A stretch of DNA of 64,000 nucleotides from Villigracilis sp024434165. GTDB lineage: Bacteria > Chloroflexota > Anaerolineae > Anaerolineales > Villigracilaceae. The stretch covers positions 1 through 64,000 of the forward strand of contig SZPK01000016.1 in assembly GCA_030263665.1 (NCBI GenBank). Reading direction: 5' to 3'. This document shows positions 1-7,729 of this stretch, in pieces. Numbering within the stretch: position 1 is the first letter of the stretch; each line of letters opens with the position of its first letter. The notes under the pieces are model-generated. The model was given only the letters and a program-made list of their open reading frames with translations, ran no database searches and had not been told where the DNA came from. The position numbers and the translations under genes were made by a program.

Positions 1-103
1 AAATTTTACAAAAATACGCTCCCGGCGGCGTCCCCGCCGCCGAGGACGGCGGCATGAGCAGGAATTTGTTTTCTAAAAACTTATGACCGACTACTTAAAT
101 GAA

Positions 104-127
104 AAATCTCCCCGCGAAGGGAGATTT
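104..127 (-). terminator. Intrinsic terminator of the minus-strand operon
   Basis: A perfect 9-bp stem (positions 104-112 with 119-127, loop CGCGAA) is followed on the minus strand by a T-rich tract. It overlaps the stop codon of the hydrolase gene and would end the operon that runs from 4018 down to 126. The 100 bases to its left hold only a G+C-rich self-complementary stretch at about 22-53 and no gene I can support. Confidence 0.7.
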
Positions 128-725
128 AGGCTGGCGCCGCCGCAAGATTCAAATTCGACTGCCGGTGCGAGAACCCCTCCCAGATCTCCTGCGGGTAGAT
201 GATCTGGTTTGTGCCGGGCAGTTGTTCCATCGCCAGACCGGTGTTCATGTTGACCCCGACGGCTTGATAGGCTTTATAGACCAGTTGGCTGCAATAAAAC
301 GCCTCTTCGGTCTCGGCGTTCAGAAAATTCAGGTTGTACGGCTTACCGACCTGACCAAGCACATACGTTGCGATTGCGGCGCGTATCAGGAGTTCCTCGT
401 CTTCCGAGTAGCCCAGCACATCGAGCGGCGAAACGATCCCGTAAAACGTGTCGAACAAAAGTCCGCGCTGACGCGCCATGCGTTCGGTGTCCCATTTGCC
501 TTCCGGCACATCGAACGTAATCACGCCGCGCGCGCCCGCCTCGGCGCAGCGCCCGTCGGGACCCAGATAAACGGCAACGTGGTCCACATCTCCCGGCACG
601 AGGCGGCCCACAAACCGCCAGAACTCGCCCGGCAGAATATCCGGCTTGCCGTTCATGGTGCAGATAATATCGCCCGTTTGCACGGACATTCCATTGATCT
701 GATACGTGTAAATCATCGTATCCAT
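126..725 (-). CDS. Permuted papain-like (YiiX/NlpC-P60-type) cysteine hydrolase
   Basis: Predicted cytosolic cysteine hydrolase of the circularly permuted NlpC/P60 type (YiiX/YebB-like amidases). The permuted order is visible: a His in DHVAVYLG near residue 48 comes before the Cys in FYCSQLVYKAY near residue 144, the reverse of ordinary NlpC/P60 enzymes. Length (199 aa) fits the family. No signal peptide is seen. It is the last gene of the minus-strand operon, 33 bp after the glycosyltransferase. A TATAAT box at 724-729 sits 7 bases upstream of the ATG at 716 (residue 4), so a leaderless start there is a good alternative. The substrate is unknown; family members cleave amide or ester bonds of peptides or lipids. 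Confidence 0.75.
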   Translation of the reverse strand: MDTMIYTYQINGMSVQTGDIICTMNGKPDILPGEFWRFVGRLVPGDVDHVAVYLGPDGRCAEAGARGVITFDVPEGKWDTERMARQRGLLFDTFYGIVSPLDVLGYSEDEELLIRAAIATYVLGQVGKPYNLNFLNAETEEAFYCSQLVYKAYQAVGVNMNTGLAMEQLPGTNQIIYPQEIWEGFSHRQSNLNLAAAPA

Positions 726-758
726 TATACGAAAACCCGCCCTCAGAGTTTCAGCCGT

Positions 759-1808
759 TCATCCTAAAAACGAACGCAGAAACTCCCGAATTCGACCCGC
801 CGTCTGATTCCATTTCGGCTGACGCTGATAGCGGATTCGCGCCGCAAGACTCATCTGCACGAGGAGATCGCGCCTCCCGTTCAGGACCTCGAGCCTGCGC
901 GCCAGCATTTGAGCGTCCCCCGGCTGGATGAGGAATCCCGTCACCCCGTCCTCGATGACTTCACCCGCCGCGCCGAGCGTCGTCCCAATCGCGGGCAGAC
1001 CGAAACCCATCCCTTCGAGGTAGACGATGCCGAAGCCTTCATAACTGGACGGCACGACGAGCACGTGGGCGGATTTGAGTTTGTCTTTGAGGGGCTGGTT
1101 GTTGAGGGAGCCGTGAAAGCAGACGATGGACGACAAACCGTGGACGGCGACGAAGTCTTGCATCCGTTTGACGTGGAGAGGGTCGGTGGTGAGAGAGCCG
1201 ACAATCTCAAGTCGAAAGTCGAAGGTCAAAAGTCGTATGGCTTGCAGCAGTATATGCAGACCTTTACGCTCGATGACATTGCCGAGAAAGAGAATATTAA
1301 ATTCCTTCTTCTTTCCTCTTTTCATTATTTCGTCTTCCGAAACCGCCTCCCCAAAACGATCTGTCGGCGGAAACGCCACTACGGATGGCAGACTATTCCC
1401 TATTAACCTATTCACTACTCCCTTGGTTGTCTCTGAATTGAAAATGAACCCATCCACGCTTGCCAGATATTTCTTCTCGACCGCACGATAAAGATCGTTC
1501 TGCCATTTCGGGCGGAGTTCGGAGCAGCGCAAATGGTGGACGAGGCTGATAATGGGGTAGGGATGCGGTCTGCGGTTTGCCCGGATCAATGATGGGTGAT
1601 TGAGTTCATCCTGAATCAAAATATCCAGGCTGGGCGGAAGGTTGAAGGTAAAGTTATCGGTCAGGTGCGCGGCGTAATTCCGCCAGGGGAGCGAGATAAC
1701 CTCCACGGTGTCACCCTGCGCGCGGAGATAGTCCACCAGCAGGCGGTCATACAAATATCCGCCGCTGAGTGTATCGAGCGAGCCGTAGATGACGAGACCG
1801 ATTTTCAT
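759..1808 (-). CDS. Glycosyltransferase family 4 (GT-B fold)
   Basis: Predicted retaining GT-B glycosyltransferase. The C-terminal donor-binding half carries ILFLGNVIERKGLHILLQA, typical of the start of the second Rossmann domain, and EGFGIVYLEGMGFGLPAIG with the E-x7-E type signature of GT4 enzymes. The N-terminal half is shorter than usual, and the total length is 349 aa. It is the fourth gene of the operon, after the PTPS-like gene (gap 51 bp, containing short degenerate AACTTTCAAC-type repeats). Residues around 205 are encoded by a degenerate repeat (1208-1235) that stays in frame. Acceptor and sugar are unknown; the neighbours suggest it decorates a small molecule or pterin-like product, which is inference. 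Confidence 0.85.
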   Translation of the reverse strand: MKIGLVIYGSLDTLSGGYLYDRLLVDYLRAQGDTVEVISLPWRNYAAHLTDNFTFNLPPSLDILIQDELNHPSLIRANRRPHPYPIISLVHHLRCSELRPKWQNDLYRAVEKKYLASVDGFIFNSETTKGVVNRLIGNSLPSVVAFPPTDRFGEAVSEDEIMKRGKKKEFNILFLGNVIERKGLHILLQAIRLLTFDFRLEIVGSLTTDPLHVKRMQDFVAVHGLSSIVCFHGSLNNQPLKDKLKSAHVLVVPSSYEGFGIVYLEGMGFGLPAIGTTLGAAGEVIEDGVTGFLIQPGDAQMLARRLEVLNGRRDLLVQMSLAARIRYQRQPKWNQTAGRIREFLRSFLG

Positions 1809-1859
1809 CGAGTTAGAACGTTTACAAGTTGAAAGTTAACAAGTCAAACTTCCAAACGG

Positions 1860-2246
1860 TTAACCTTTCAACCTGTCAACCCGATAAGCCGTCCATGCGT
1901 TTTCATTTTCCCACAGCACCACCTTCAACGCGGTGATGTTATTCGCTTTAATGCGTTCGTTCAGCATGGCGGCAAGAATCCGCGCGAAATGCTCAATGGA
2001 TGGATTCAGCCCGGCGAATTCCGTGCAGTCGTTCAACATCTTTTCCTTGAACATGCCGACCACTTCATCGAGATGCCTTTCCACGTCCACGATGTCCACG
2101 AGATAGCCGTGCTGGTCGAGTTCCCTGCCTTCCAGCTGCAATTCGAGCGTGTAATGGTGCGAGTTGGGGAAATTTTCCGCCCCCCAATCTCCGCCGATCA
2201 AAAAATGACGCGCAATGAACTCTCTTCGTACTCCCAGTGTGTACAT
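1860..2246 (-). CDS. 6-pyruvoyl-tetrahydropterin synthase / QueD-like protein, divergent active site
   Basis: T-fold protein of the PTPS/6-carboxytetrahydropterin synthase family, which converts dihydroneopterin triphosphate. The length (128 aa) and the landmarks YTLELQLEG, LDQHGYLVDIVDV, LNPSIEHFARIL and LWENENAWTAYR all fit. However, the usual zinc motif HGHNY reads NSHHY here, so the first His of the pair is Asn, and the usual catalytic Cys four residues before it is Glu, as in PTPS-III-like variants. The first zinc His (IARHF) is kept. It sits 13 bp after the ComB-like gene. Because of these changes, it is unlikely to be ordinary QueD, and no other queuosine gene is nearby. Confidence 0.75.
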   Translation of the reverse strand: MYTLGVRREFIARHFLIGGDWGAENFPNSHHYTLELQLEGRELDQHGYLVDIVDVERHLDEVVGMFKEKMLNDCTEFAGLNPSIEHFARILAAMLNERIKANNITALKVVLWENENAWTAYRVDRLKG

Positions 2247-2259
2247 AAATGCTCCTGAA

Positions 2260-2934
2260 CTATGTTTTTACAGCCTGCATGATGAGATGACCGTTCTTTC
2301 TCCAGATCGGCATTGCAAAATCGAAGGCGTTGATGCGCGAGCAATAATCCAGGTCGGATTTTGGAAATTGCGGATGTTCGGACATGTGCTCAAGCGCGTC
2401 CCGCGCCGCATACACTCTCTGGGCGAAACTCTCCGCCTCCACTTCCTGACCTGTAAATTGCTTCTCCAAAAACTCAGCACAGGCAACATCCTCGTCATTG
2501 TTCATCCCGCCCGTGATGACGAAGGTGATCTCATCGGGCTGCAGCCGAAGAACGTAATTGATCGTTGCCTGCGCAACGACAAAACTGGTTGCCATCATCA
2601 CCTCGGCATGGACACTCCGCACTGCTCCCTGCGTCCCGGCGCCAGTGCGCTGAATGAGGGTGATGCCTGTCAAATCCTGTTCCAAAATGCGGGTGGGGGA
2701 GTTGCCGAAATCGAATCCTTCCGGCGGGAGTCCGCCCACTTCGCCCATCGCCTTTGCGTTTGGAATTTGCGCTTTCAATGTGATTGCTTCTTCCACGCCA
2801 CTGACAAGCAGGATTTCCTTCGCACCTCGTGAAAAGGCATATGCAGAAGTTGAAAATGCCCGCAGCACATCAATCAGGAGCACAATGCCTTCTGCGGTGT
2901 GACAGTTTTCGAGAGTCGCATAATTAAATTTCAT
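2260..2934 (-). CDS. 2-phosphosulfolactate phosphatase family (ComB-like)
   Basis: Member of the ComB family; characterised members hydrolyse 2-phosphosulfolactate during coenzyme M synthesis in methanogens. Visible landmarks are the N-terminal LLIDVLRAFST, the middle GEVGGLPPEGFDFGNSP and QRTGAGTQGAV, and the C-terminal ITGGMNNDEDVACAEFL. The length of 224 aa is normal. Its start overlaps the end of the dehydrogenase gene by 11 bp, so the two are translationally linked. Bacteria of this type do not make coenzyme M by the archaeal route, and no comA, comC or comDE is present, so the real substrate is probably another phosphorylated acid. Confidence 0.85.
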   Translation of the reverse strand: MKFNYATLENCHTAEGIVLLIDVLRAFSTSAYAFSRGAKEILLVSGVEEAITLKAQIPNAKAMGEVGGLPPEGFDFGNSPTRILEQDLTGITLIQRTGAGTQGAVRSVHAEVMMATSFVVAQATINYVLRLQPDEITFVITGGMNNDEDVACAEFLEKQFTGQEVEAESFAQRVYAARDALEHMSEHPQFPKSDLDYCSRINAFDFAMPIWRKNGHLIMQAVKT

Positions 2935-4018
2935 AATTGAAAATGACCTGCATTGTCTCCTGCGGACATTCGTCCATCAAACGGTATGCCTTATCCGCCT
3001 CGTCAATCGGAAAGCGATGCGTAATCCATTTCTGCGGCTGGATGCGCTCCAGCGCCTTCCACGCCACATCGAAGCGGCGGGATTTATCCCACCGTCCCGA
3101 CAACTCAGGCGAAATGGTGCTGACCTGCGATGAGATGAGCCGGATGCGCGAGCGGTGGAAATCCCCGCCCAGGTCAATCTCGGCGCGTTTCTGTCCATAC
3201 CACGACCCGATGACGATTCGTCCGCTGAAGGCGGTATGTTCAATGGCGTCATTCAACACAAGAGGGGAACCGCTTAGTTCAAACACCAGGTCGAATTTGC
3301 TTTGCGCGTAGCCAAATGAAGATGTTTCCTTTGCGTTGTCTTTTGCAATAACCGTATCGAACTTTACAGGCTTCGCGCCAGGCGCGGAATTCAGCAAACC
3401 CTTTTCCTTCAGGTTTTCCGGCGACAACCTCTCCACGTTCAACCTGCTGTTTTCCACTTGCAGCGCATTTCTCCGCAACTCGAACTGATCCACCACAACC
3501 AGCGACTCAAGCGGAAACTCGCTCAACAGCGAAGCCGTCAACAACCCCACCATGCCCTGACCAAGCACCAGCGCCCGCTCGCCCAATATCGGCGCCCCGT
3601 CCTGCACCAGATTCACGGCGGTTTCCATGTTCGGCAAGAAGCAGGCGTTTTCGGGCGATAGGGAATGGGGAATTGGGAATAAGTTTTCAGGTTTGGCGGC
3701 AAAAAGTGAAGTGTGTGATCGAAAAGCAAACACCAACTTATCACCCCATTCCCTATCCACTTCTTTTCCCACTTCCTTTACTTTCCCCACGCACGCATAT
3801 CCGTATGCCAGCGGATATTTCAATTCGCTGCTGACGAAATCGTGCGCGTCCTTCAACTGCGGGAACTGACCGCAATACACCAGCATCTCCGTCCCGGCGC
3901 TGATGGCGGAGCAGATTGTCTCAACCAGAACCTCGTCATCGTTGAGCGGGGGGAGGGCGGTATCGCGTATCTCGAGTTGTTTGGGCGCTGTAAAATACAA
4001 CGTCTTCGCGGTGGTCAT
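2924..4018 (-). CDS. Medium-chain dehydrogenase/reductase (zinc-type alcohol dehydrogenase family)
   Basis: NAD(P)-dependent MDR-superfamily oxidoreductase of 364 aa. The N-terminal GroES-like domain has SAISAGTEMLVYCGQFP, and the Rossmann domain starts near residue 145 with ALVLGQGMVGLLTASLL. The cluster of four Cys that binds the structural zinc in classical alcohol dehydrogenases is not visible. The shape recalls the branch that contains the bacteriochlorophyllide dehydrogenase BchC and relatives, but no photosynthesis gene is near. It is the first gene of the minus-strand operon and overlaps the ComB-like gene by 11 bp. The substrate is unknown. Confidence 0.8.
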   Translation of the reverse strand: MTTAKTLYFTAPKQLEIRDTALPPLNDDEVLVETICSAISAGTEMLVYCGQFPQLKDAHDFVSSELKYPLAYGYACVGKVKEVGKEVDREWGDKLVFAFRSHTSLFAAKPENLFPIPHSLSPENACFLPNMETAVNLVQDGAPILGERALVLGQGMVGLLTASLLSEFPLESLVVVDQFELRRNALQVENSRLNVERLSPENLKEKGLLNSAPGAKPVKFDTVIAKDNAKETSSFGYAQSKFDLVFELSGSPLVLNDAIEHTAFSGRIVIGSWYGQKRAEIDLGGDFHRSRIRLISSQVSTISPELSGRWDKSRRFDVAWKALERIQPQKWITHRFPIDEADKAYRLMDECPQETMQVIFNYEI

Positions 4019-4121
4019 GGGCGAAGTTTAACATAAAAAGCGGCGGTCACTTTGTGCCGCCGCGGAGGGTCCGCTGCAATCCGTTTATCCGTTCCTCATC
4101 CGTTGGCTGCCGTCCGCTCCC

Positions 4122-4499
4122 TTACCCCGGTCTCACCGGGTAATCCGGCGTATCGCGGCGGAACTCGTAATGCTTGATAATGGATTCGATCATTCCCTTT
4201 TGCTGTTCGGTCACTTCCTTGAACTCGAAACCGACGTTGTAGAACTGCGGGCTTAAATCCTGTTCGCACCACGCCACCCGCGCAGGCAGGCTCATGCGCA
4301 CGGCTTTTACCCCGGGCAGTTCCGGGATCTCAAACCCCAGCGTAAGCTCGGAATTGGGGCTCATTGGCTTTTCGGTAATGACCATGGCTCCATGCAGGCT
4401 CAAATCCCCCAGGTAGCCGATCAGAACCCCGCCGTACAGGTCGTAGACCTGGGTATACGCCACCAGACTTTTTCGTTCCTGTTTGCGTCGTTCTCTCAT
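4122..4499 (-). CDS. PilZ-domain protein (putative c-di-GMP receptor)
   Basis: Small single-domain PilZ protein. The N-terminal arginine motif is RRKQERKS, and the second motif DLSLHGAMV matches the D/N-x-S-x-x-G signature that closes over c-di-GMP. The ATG at 4499 is chosen over an upstream ATG because AGAGG lies just before it and a TATAAT box lies at 4515-4520. Transcribed alone, divergently from the PIG-L gene. A second PilZ protein lies at 15627. It probably relays c-di-GMP to an unknown partner. Confidence 0.85.
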   Translation of the reverse strand: MRERRKQERKSLVAYTQVYDLYGGVLIGYLGDLSLHGAMVITEKPMSPNSELTLGFEIPELPGVKAVRMSLPARVAWCEQDLSPQFYNVGFEFKEVTEQQKGMIESIIKHYEFRRDTPDYPVRPG

Positions 4500-4578
4500 T
4501 GTGCCTCTATAAAGATTATACAAGTTTAAAGGCGCTTGCGGCAATCGTCCATTGCCGTTTTATGGTAAAAATCCGACC

Positions 4579-5304
4579 ATGCGCTGGATATACCTTTCCC
4601 CCCATCTCGACGACGCCGCGCTCTCTGCCGGGGGCTGGATCCATGACCAGACTCGCGCAGGCAATCCCGTCGAAATCTGGACCGTCATGTGCGGCTGCCC
4701 GCCCGCCGCCGACCTCTCGCCGTTCGCTCAGGTGCTTCACTTGAGTTGGGGTATCGCCAGCGCAGAAGAAGTGGTGCGCAGCCGCCGCCTGGAGGAGGAA
4801 CGAGCCGCCAAAATCCTTGGCGCGCAAACCCAATGCCTCGACTTTCTGGACTGCATCTACCGCCGGAACGAAAGGGGGGAATGGCTGTACTCCGGGATTT
4901 TTGTAGACCCGCACCCCGACGAAGCGGACTTGCCCGCCCGCATTGCCCAAACTGTCTCCGCCCGCCTCAAACCGGACGATGAGTTGGTCTGCCAACTTGG
5001 AGTTGGCCGCCACGTGGACCATCTCCTCGTCCGCCGCGCCGCGGAACTGTTGGGACGCCCCCTCCATTACGTGGCGGATATTCCCTACCTGTTCAACGCC
5101 CCGGAGCATCTCCCTCCGCACACGGCTGGGATGAAGGAAAAAATTCAAATGGTCAGCGAAGCAGGCTTGAGGTCCTGGGTGGAGGCGGTGGCGCAGTACG
5201 AGTCTCAACTTTCCAGCCTCTTCCCAAGCCTTGAGCAGATGCGGGAACAAATCCGACAATATTACTCCGAAAACAACGGCATCCGTTTTTGGACAATTGT
5301 CTAA
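4579..5304 (+). CDS. PIG-L / LmbE family N-deacetylase
   Basis: Zinc-dependent deacetylase of the LmbE/PIG-L family, whose members remove acetyl groups from N-acetylglucosamine conjugates. The metal motif SPHLDDAALSAGG is at the N-terminus and the third metal ligand region RHVDH is near residue 158. Length is 241 aa from the ATG at 4579, chosen because SPHLDD then lies, as usual, close to the N-terminus; a TAAAAA box lies 7 bases upstream, so the mRNA may be leaderless. Substrate unknown; bacterial relatives act on thiol-sugar cofactors, teicoplanin-like glycans or chitin oligomers. Confidence 0.85.
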   Translation: MRWIYLSPHLDDAALSAGGWIHDQTRAGNPVEIWTVMCGCPPAADLSPFAQVLHLSWGIASAEEVVRSRRLEEERAAKILGAQTQCLDFLDCIYRRNERGEWLYSGIFVDPHPDEADLPARIAQTVSARLKPDDELVCQLGVGRHVDHLLVRRAAELLGRPLHYVADIPYLFNAPEHLPPHTAGMKEKIQMVSEAGLRSWVEAVAQYESQLSSLFPSLEQMREQIRQYYSENNGIRFWTIV

Positions 5305-5330
5305 TCAATTTTCTGTAATACTTTTGGGGC

Positions 5331-5359
5331 TTGAAACTCGTTCCAAATCATGATATAGT
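5331..5359 (+). promoter_or_regulatory. greA promoter
   Basis: TTGAAA at 5331-5336 and TATAGT at 5354-5359 are separated by 17 bases, a good match to a housekeeping sigma promoter. Transcription would begin near 5366 and give an untranslated leader of about 80 bases. Confidence 0.6.
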
Positions 5360-5369
5360 ATGCGCGATT

Positions 5370-5396
5370 TTCCGGACGATATCACCGGAATTTTTT
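5370..5396 (+). terminator. Terminator-like hairpin in the greA leader
   Basis: TTCCGG (5370-5375) pairs with CCGGAA (5385-5390) and is followed directly by six T residues. It lies between the proposed greA transcription start and the start codon, so it could stop transcription early. A shorter stem than most terminators makes its strength uncertain. Confidence 0.5.
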
Positions 5397-5448
5397 AGTC
5401 ATTGCATCTCGGTAAGGGATGCAAAATTCTATTTAGCAGGAAAATAAC

Positions 5449-5919
5449 ATGCCAACGAACTTCCTTACCAAAGAGGGTTTCGAAAAATTACAGGAGGAGC
5501 TCGATTATCTGCGCACCACCAAGCGGCAGGAAGTCGCCGCCCGGCTTCACGAAGCGATGGAGGGCGGGGAACTGATTGAGAACGCCGAATACGAAGCCGC
5601 CAAGAACGAGCAGGCATTTGTGGAAGGGCGTATCCAGGAACTGGAACTCCTGCTTGCCACCGCGCAAATCATCGAGGAAAACGGCAAATCCAAGAAGGCG
5701 GACCTGATCCAGATCGGCTCCAAAGTAACCATCAAGGAAGGCAACTTCGATCCCGAAACGTTCACCATCGTGGGCGCGGCAGAAGCCAACCCGCGCGAGG
5801 GCAAGATTTCGAACGAGTCTCCCATTGGCAAAGCCATTTTGGGCCATAAAGTTGGCGACGTGGTGAAAGTGGAAACCCCCGGCGGCACGTACAACGTCAA
5901 GATTATCAAAATCGGCTGA
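5449..5919 (+). CDS. greA: Transcription elongation factor GreA
   Basis: GreA binds the secondary channel of RNA polymerase and stimulates cleavage of backtracked transcripts. The protein (156 aa) has the expected N-terminal coiled coil from about residue 8 to 75, with the acidic tip ENAEYEAAKNEQAF, and a C-terminal FKBP-like domain ending in ESPIGKAILGHKVGDVVKV. A good ribosome site (AGGA) precedes the ATG. lysS follows after a terminator; the greA-lysS neighbourhood is common in several bacterial phyla. Its leader carries a terminator-like hairpin. Confidence 0.97.
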   Translation: MPTNFLTKEGFEKLQEELDYLRTTKRQEVAARLHEAMEGGELIENAEYEAAKNEQAFVEGRIQELELLLATAQIIEENGKSKKADLIQIGSKVTIKEGNFDPETFTIVGAAEANPREGKISNESPIGKAILGHKVGDVVKVETPGGTYNVKIIKIG

Positions 5920-5938
5920 CAAAGGACGCGACCCGAAT

Positions 5939-5974
5939 GCCCCGCGTCCAGTTTGCATTGGCGCGGGCTTTTTT
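5939..5974 (+). terminator. Intrinsic terminator after greA
   Basis: CCCGCG (5941-5946) pairs with CGCGGG (5962-5967) around a 15-base loop, followed by a run of six T at 5969-5974. It ends 20 bases after the greA stop codon. Confidence 0.7.
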
Positions 5975-5979
5975 GTTAC

Positions 5980-6027
5980 CCTCCCCTCTGCGCCCCTCTC
6001 CCAGCGGGAGAGGGGGTGGGGTGAGGG
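5980..6027. repeat. Dispersed palindromic repeat (CCCTC...GAGGG type)
   Basis: CCCCTCTCCC (5993-6002) and GGGAGAGGGG (6006-6015) form a perfect inner stem, flanked by CCCTC-rich and GTGAGGG arms. A second copy of the same family lies inside the kynureninase gene at 9664-9719. Here it sits in the gap just before the lysS ribosome site. Confidence 0.8.
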
Positions 6028-6042
6028 AATATAAGGAACATC

Positions 6043-7560
6043 ATGGCAGAATACAACTCCATCGAAAAAATCCGCTTGCAGAAGGTGGAGGAACTCCGCG
6101 CGGAAGGCGTGGAGCCGTACCCTACGCGGGCGAAGCGCACCCACACCAGCGTGCAAGCCATTGCTGAGTTTGAAGCGGGCGAAAACGAAAACCGCGAGGT
6201 AAAAGCCACGGTTGCCGGGCGGATCCGCTCGATGCGCCCCAAGGGCAAGTTGACCTTCGCGCACATCGAAGACGGCTACGGCAAACTCCAGTTGTTCTTC
6301 CGCGTCAACGAAGTGGGTGAGGACCGGCTTGCCTTTTTCAACCGCATGTTCGACCTGGGCGATTTCATCGAGGCGGCGGGCGTGATGATGCGCACCAAAG
6401 CGGGGGAGGTGTCGCTTCACGTTCACGATTTCAAACTGCTCGCCAAATCCATCACACCCCTGCCCGCCGATAAAGACGTGACCCTGGAAGACGGCACGGT
6501 CGTCCGTTACGCCTCGCTGGACGATCCCGAAATCCGCGCCCGCCAGCGCTATGCGGATTTGGCGGCGAACCCCGAAGTCCGCGAAACCTTCCGCAAGCGC
6601 GCAAAGGTGGTCAAATCCCTGCGCGATTTTCTCGATGGTAAGGGCTTCCTCGAAGTGGAAACGCCCATCCTGCAGCCGTTGTATGGCGGCGCGGCGGCGC
6701 GTCCGTTCGTGACGCATCACAACGAACTCGACCAGGATATGTACCTGCGAATTTCCTTCGAGTTGTATCTCAAACGCCTGCTCGTGGGCAACCTGGAAAA
6801 AGTGTATGAGATCGGGCGCGACTTCCGCAATGAAGGCGTCTCGTTCAAGCACAACCCTGAATTCACGCAACTCGAGTTCTATTGGGCGTACGCCGACTAC
6901 CTGCAAGTGATGGAACTGACCGAGCAGATGGTCTCCTATACCGCCGAGCAGGTGACCGGCTCCACCAGGGTCAAATACGGCGAATACGAGTTGGAATTCA
7001 AGCCGCCGTGGAAGCGGCTGGAGATGCGGCAGGGCATCCTCGAAACCAGCGGCATTGACATCGCCGAACACAAAACCGCCGAGGCGCTGCTCAAAGCCAT
7101 TCGCGAGAAGCATCCCAAGGCGGCGCCCGACCCGAAAGCCACGCGCGGCAAGTTGATTGATTTCCTGTTGAGCGAGTTCCTCGAACCGACGCTCATCCAG
7201 CCGACGTTTTTGTATAACTATCCGCGCGATATTTCGCCGCTGGCAAAGTCCATCCCCGGCGACCCGCTCATGGTCGAGCGTTTTGAAGGCTACGTGGCAG
7301 GCTTCGAGTTGTGCAACGCCTTCACCGAGTTGAACGATCCGCTCGACCAGGAACAGCGCTTCCTCGAAATGGGACGTGATTACGCCGCCGACGACGAAGA
7401 GAAGCACCCCATGGATGAAGATTACCTGCGCGCGATGCGTTATGGCATGCCCCCCAACGGCGGCTTTGGCATGGGCGTGGACCGCCTGGCAATGATCCTG
7501 ACGGATAAACATTCCATTCGTGAAGTATTGTTGTTCCCGGCATTGAGAAAAGAGGAATAA
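6043..7560 (+). CDS. lysS: Lysyl-tRNA synthetase, class II
   Basis: Charges tRNA-Lys with lysine. The 505-aa protein has the N-terminal OB-fold anticodon-binding domain (about residues 50-150) and the class II catalytic core: motif 2 region FRNEGVSFKHNPEFTQLE near residue 265 and motif 3 GFGMGVDRLAMIL near residue 475. The specificity region ELCNAFTELNDP is intact. AAGGA lies 7 bases upstream of the ATG. Located after greA, and followed by a strong terminator at 7566. Confidence 0.97.
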   Translation: MAEYNSIEKIRLQKVEELRAEGVEPYPTRAKRTHTSVQAIAEFEAGENENREVKATVAGRIRSMRPKGKLTFAHIEDGYGKLQLFFRVNEVGEDRLAFFNRMFDLGDFIEAAGVMMRTKAGEVSLHVHDFKLLAKSITPLPADKDVTLEDGTVVRYASLDDPEIRARQRYADLAANPEVRETFRKRAKVVKSLRDFLDGKGFLEVETPILQPLYGGAAARPFVTHHNELDQDMYLRISFELYLKRLLVGNLEKVYEIGRDFRNEGVSFKHNPEFTQLEFYWAYADYLQVMELTEQMVSYTAEQVTGSTRVKYGEYELEFKPPWKRLEMRQGILETSGIDIAEHKTAEALLKAIREKHPKAAPDPKATRGKLIDFLLSEFLEPTLIQPTFLYNYPRDISPLAKSIPGDPLMVERFEGYVAGFELCNAFTELNDPLDQEQRFLEMGRDYAADDEEKHPMDEDYLRAMRYGMPPNGGFGMGVDRLAMILTDKHSIREVLLFPALRKEE

Positions 7561-7565
7561 ACCCG

Positions 7566-7593
7566 GAGGCGGATGAAAGTCCGCCTCTTTTTT
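7566..7593 (+). terminator. Intrinsic terminator after lysS
   Basis: GAGGCGGA (7566-7573) pairs perfectly with TCCGCCTC (7580-7587) and is followed by six T. It begins five bases after the lysS stop codon. Confidence 0.85.
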
Positions 7594-7729
7594 ATCACCC
7601 GAATGTGGGACTCGGATTTTATGACCTTGGGGGGAGATGCTTCCAAGACCTCCTTCACTATAATGGGTTTATTCATGCAGATGACATTCGCTCCGGCATT
7701 GTCATCTGTTATTTTGTGAGGAGAGAATC

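Noticed and set aside
1860..2246. Assignment as QueD of queuosine synthesis
   Set aside because: Active-site residues differ and no queC, queE or queF gene is near; kept as PTPS-like only.
5488..7512. 674-codon open frame on the minus strand
   Set aside because: It is antisense to greA and lysS, both well-supported genes; the long frame is a by-product of their codon bias, and its translation shows no family features.
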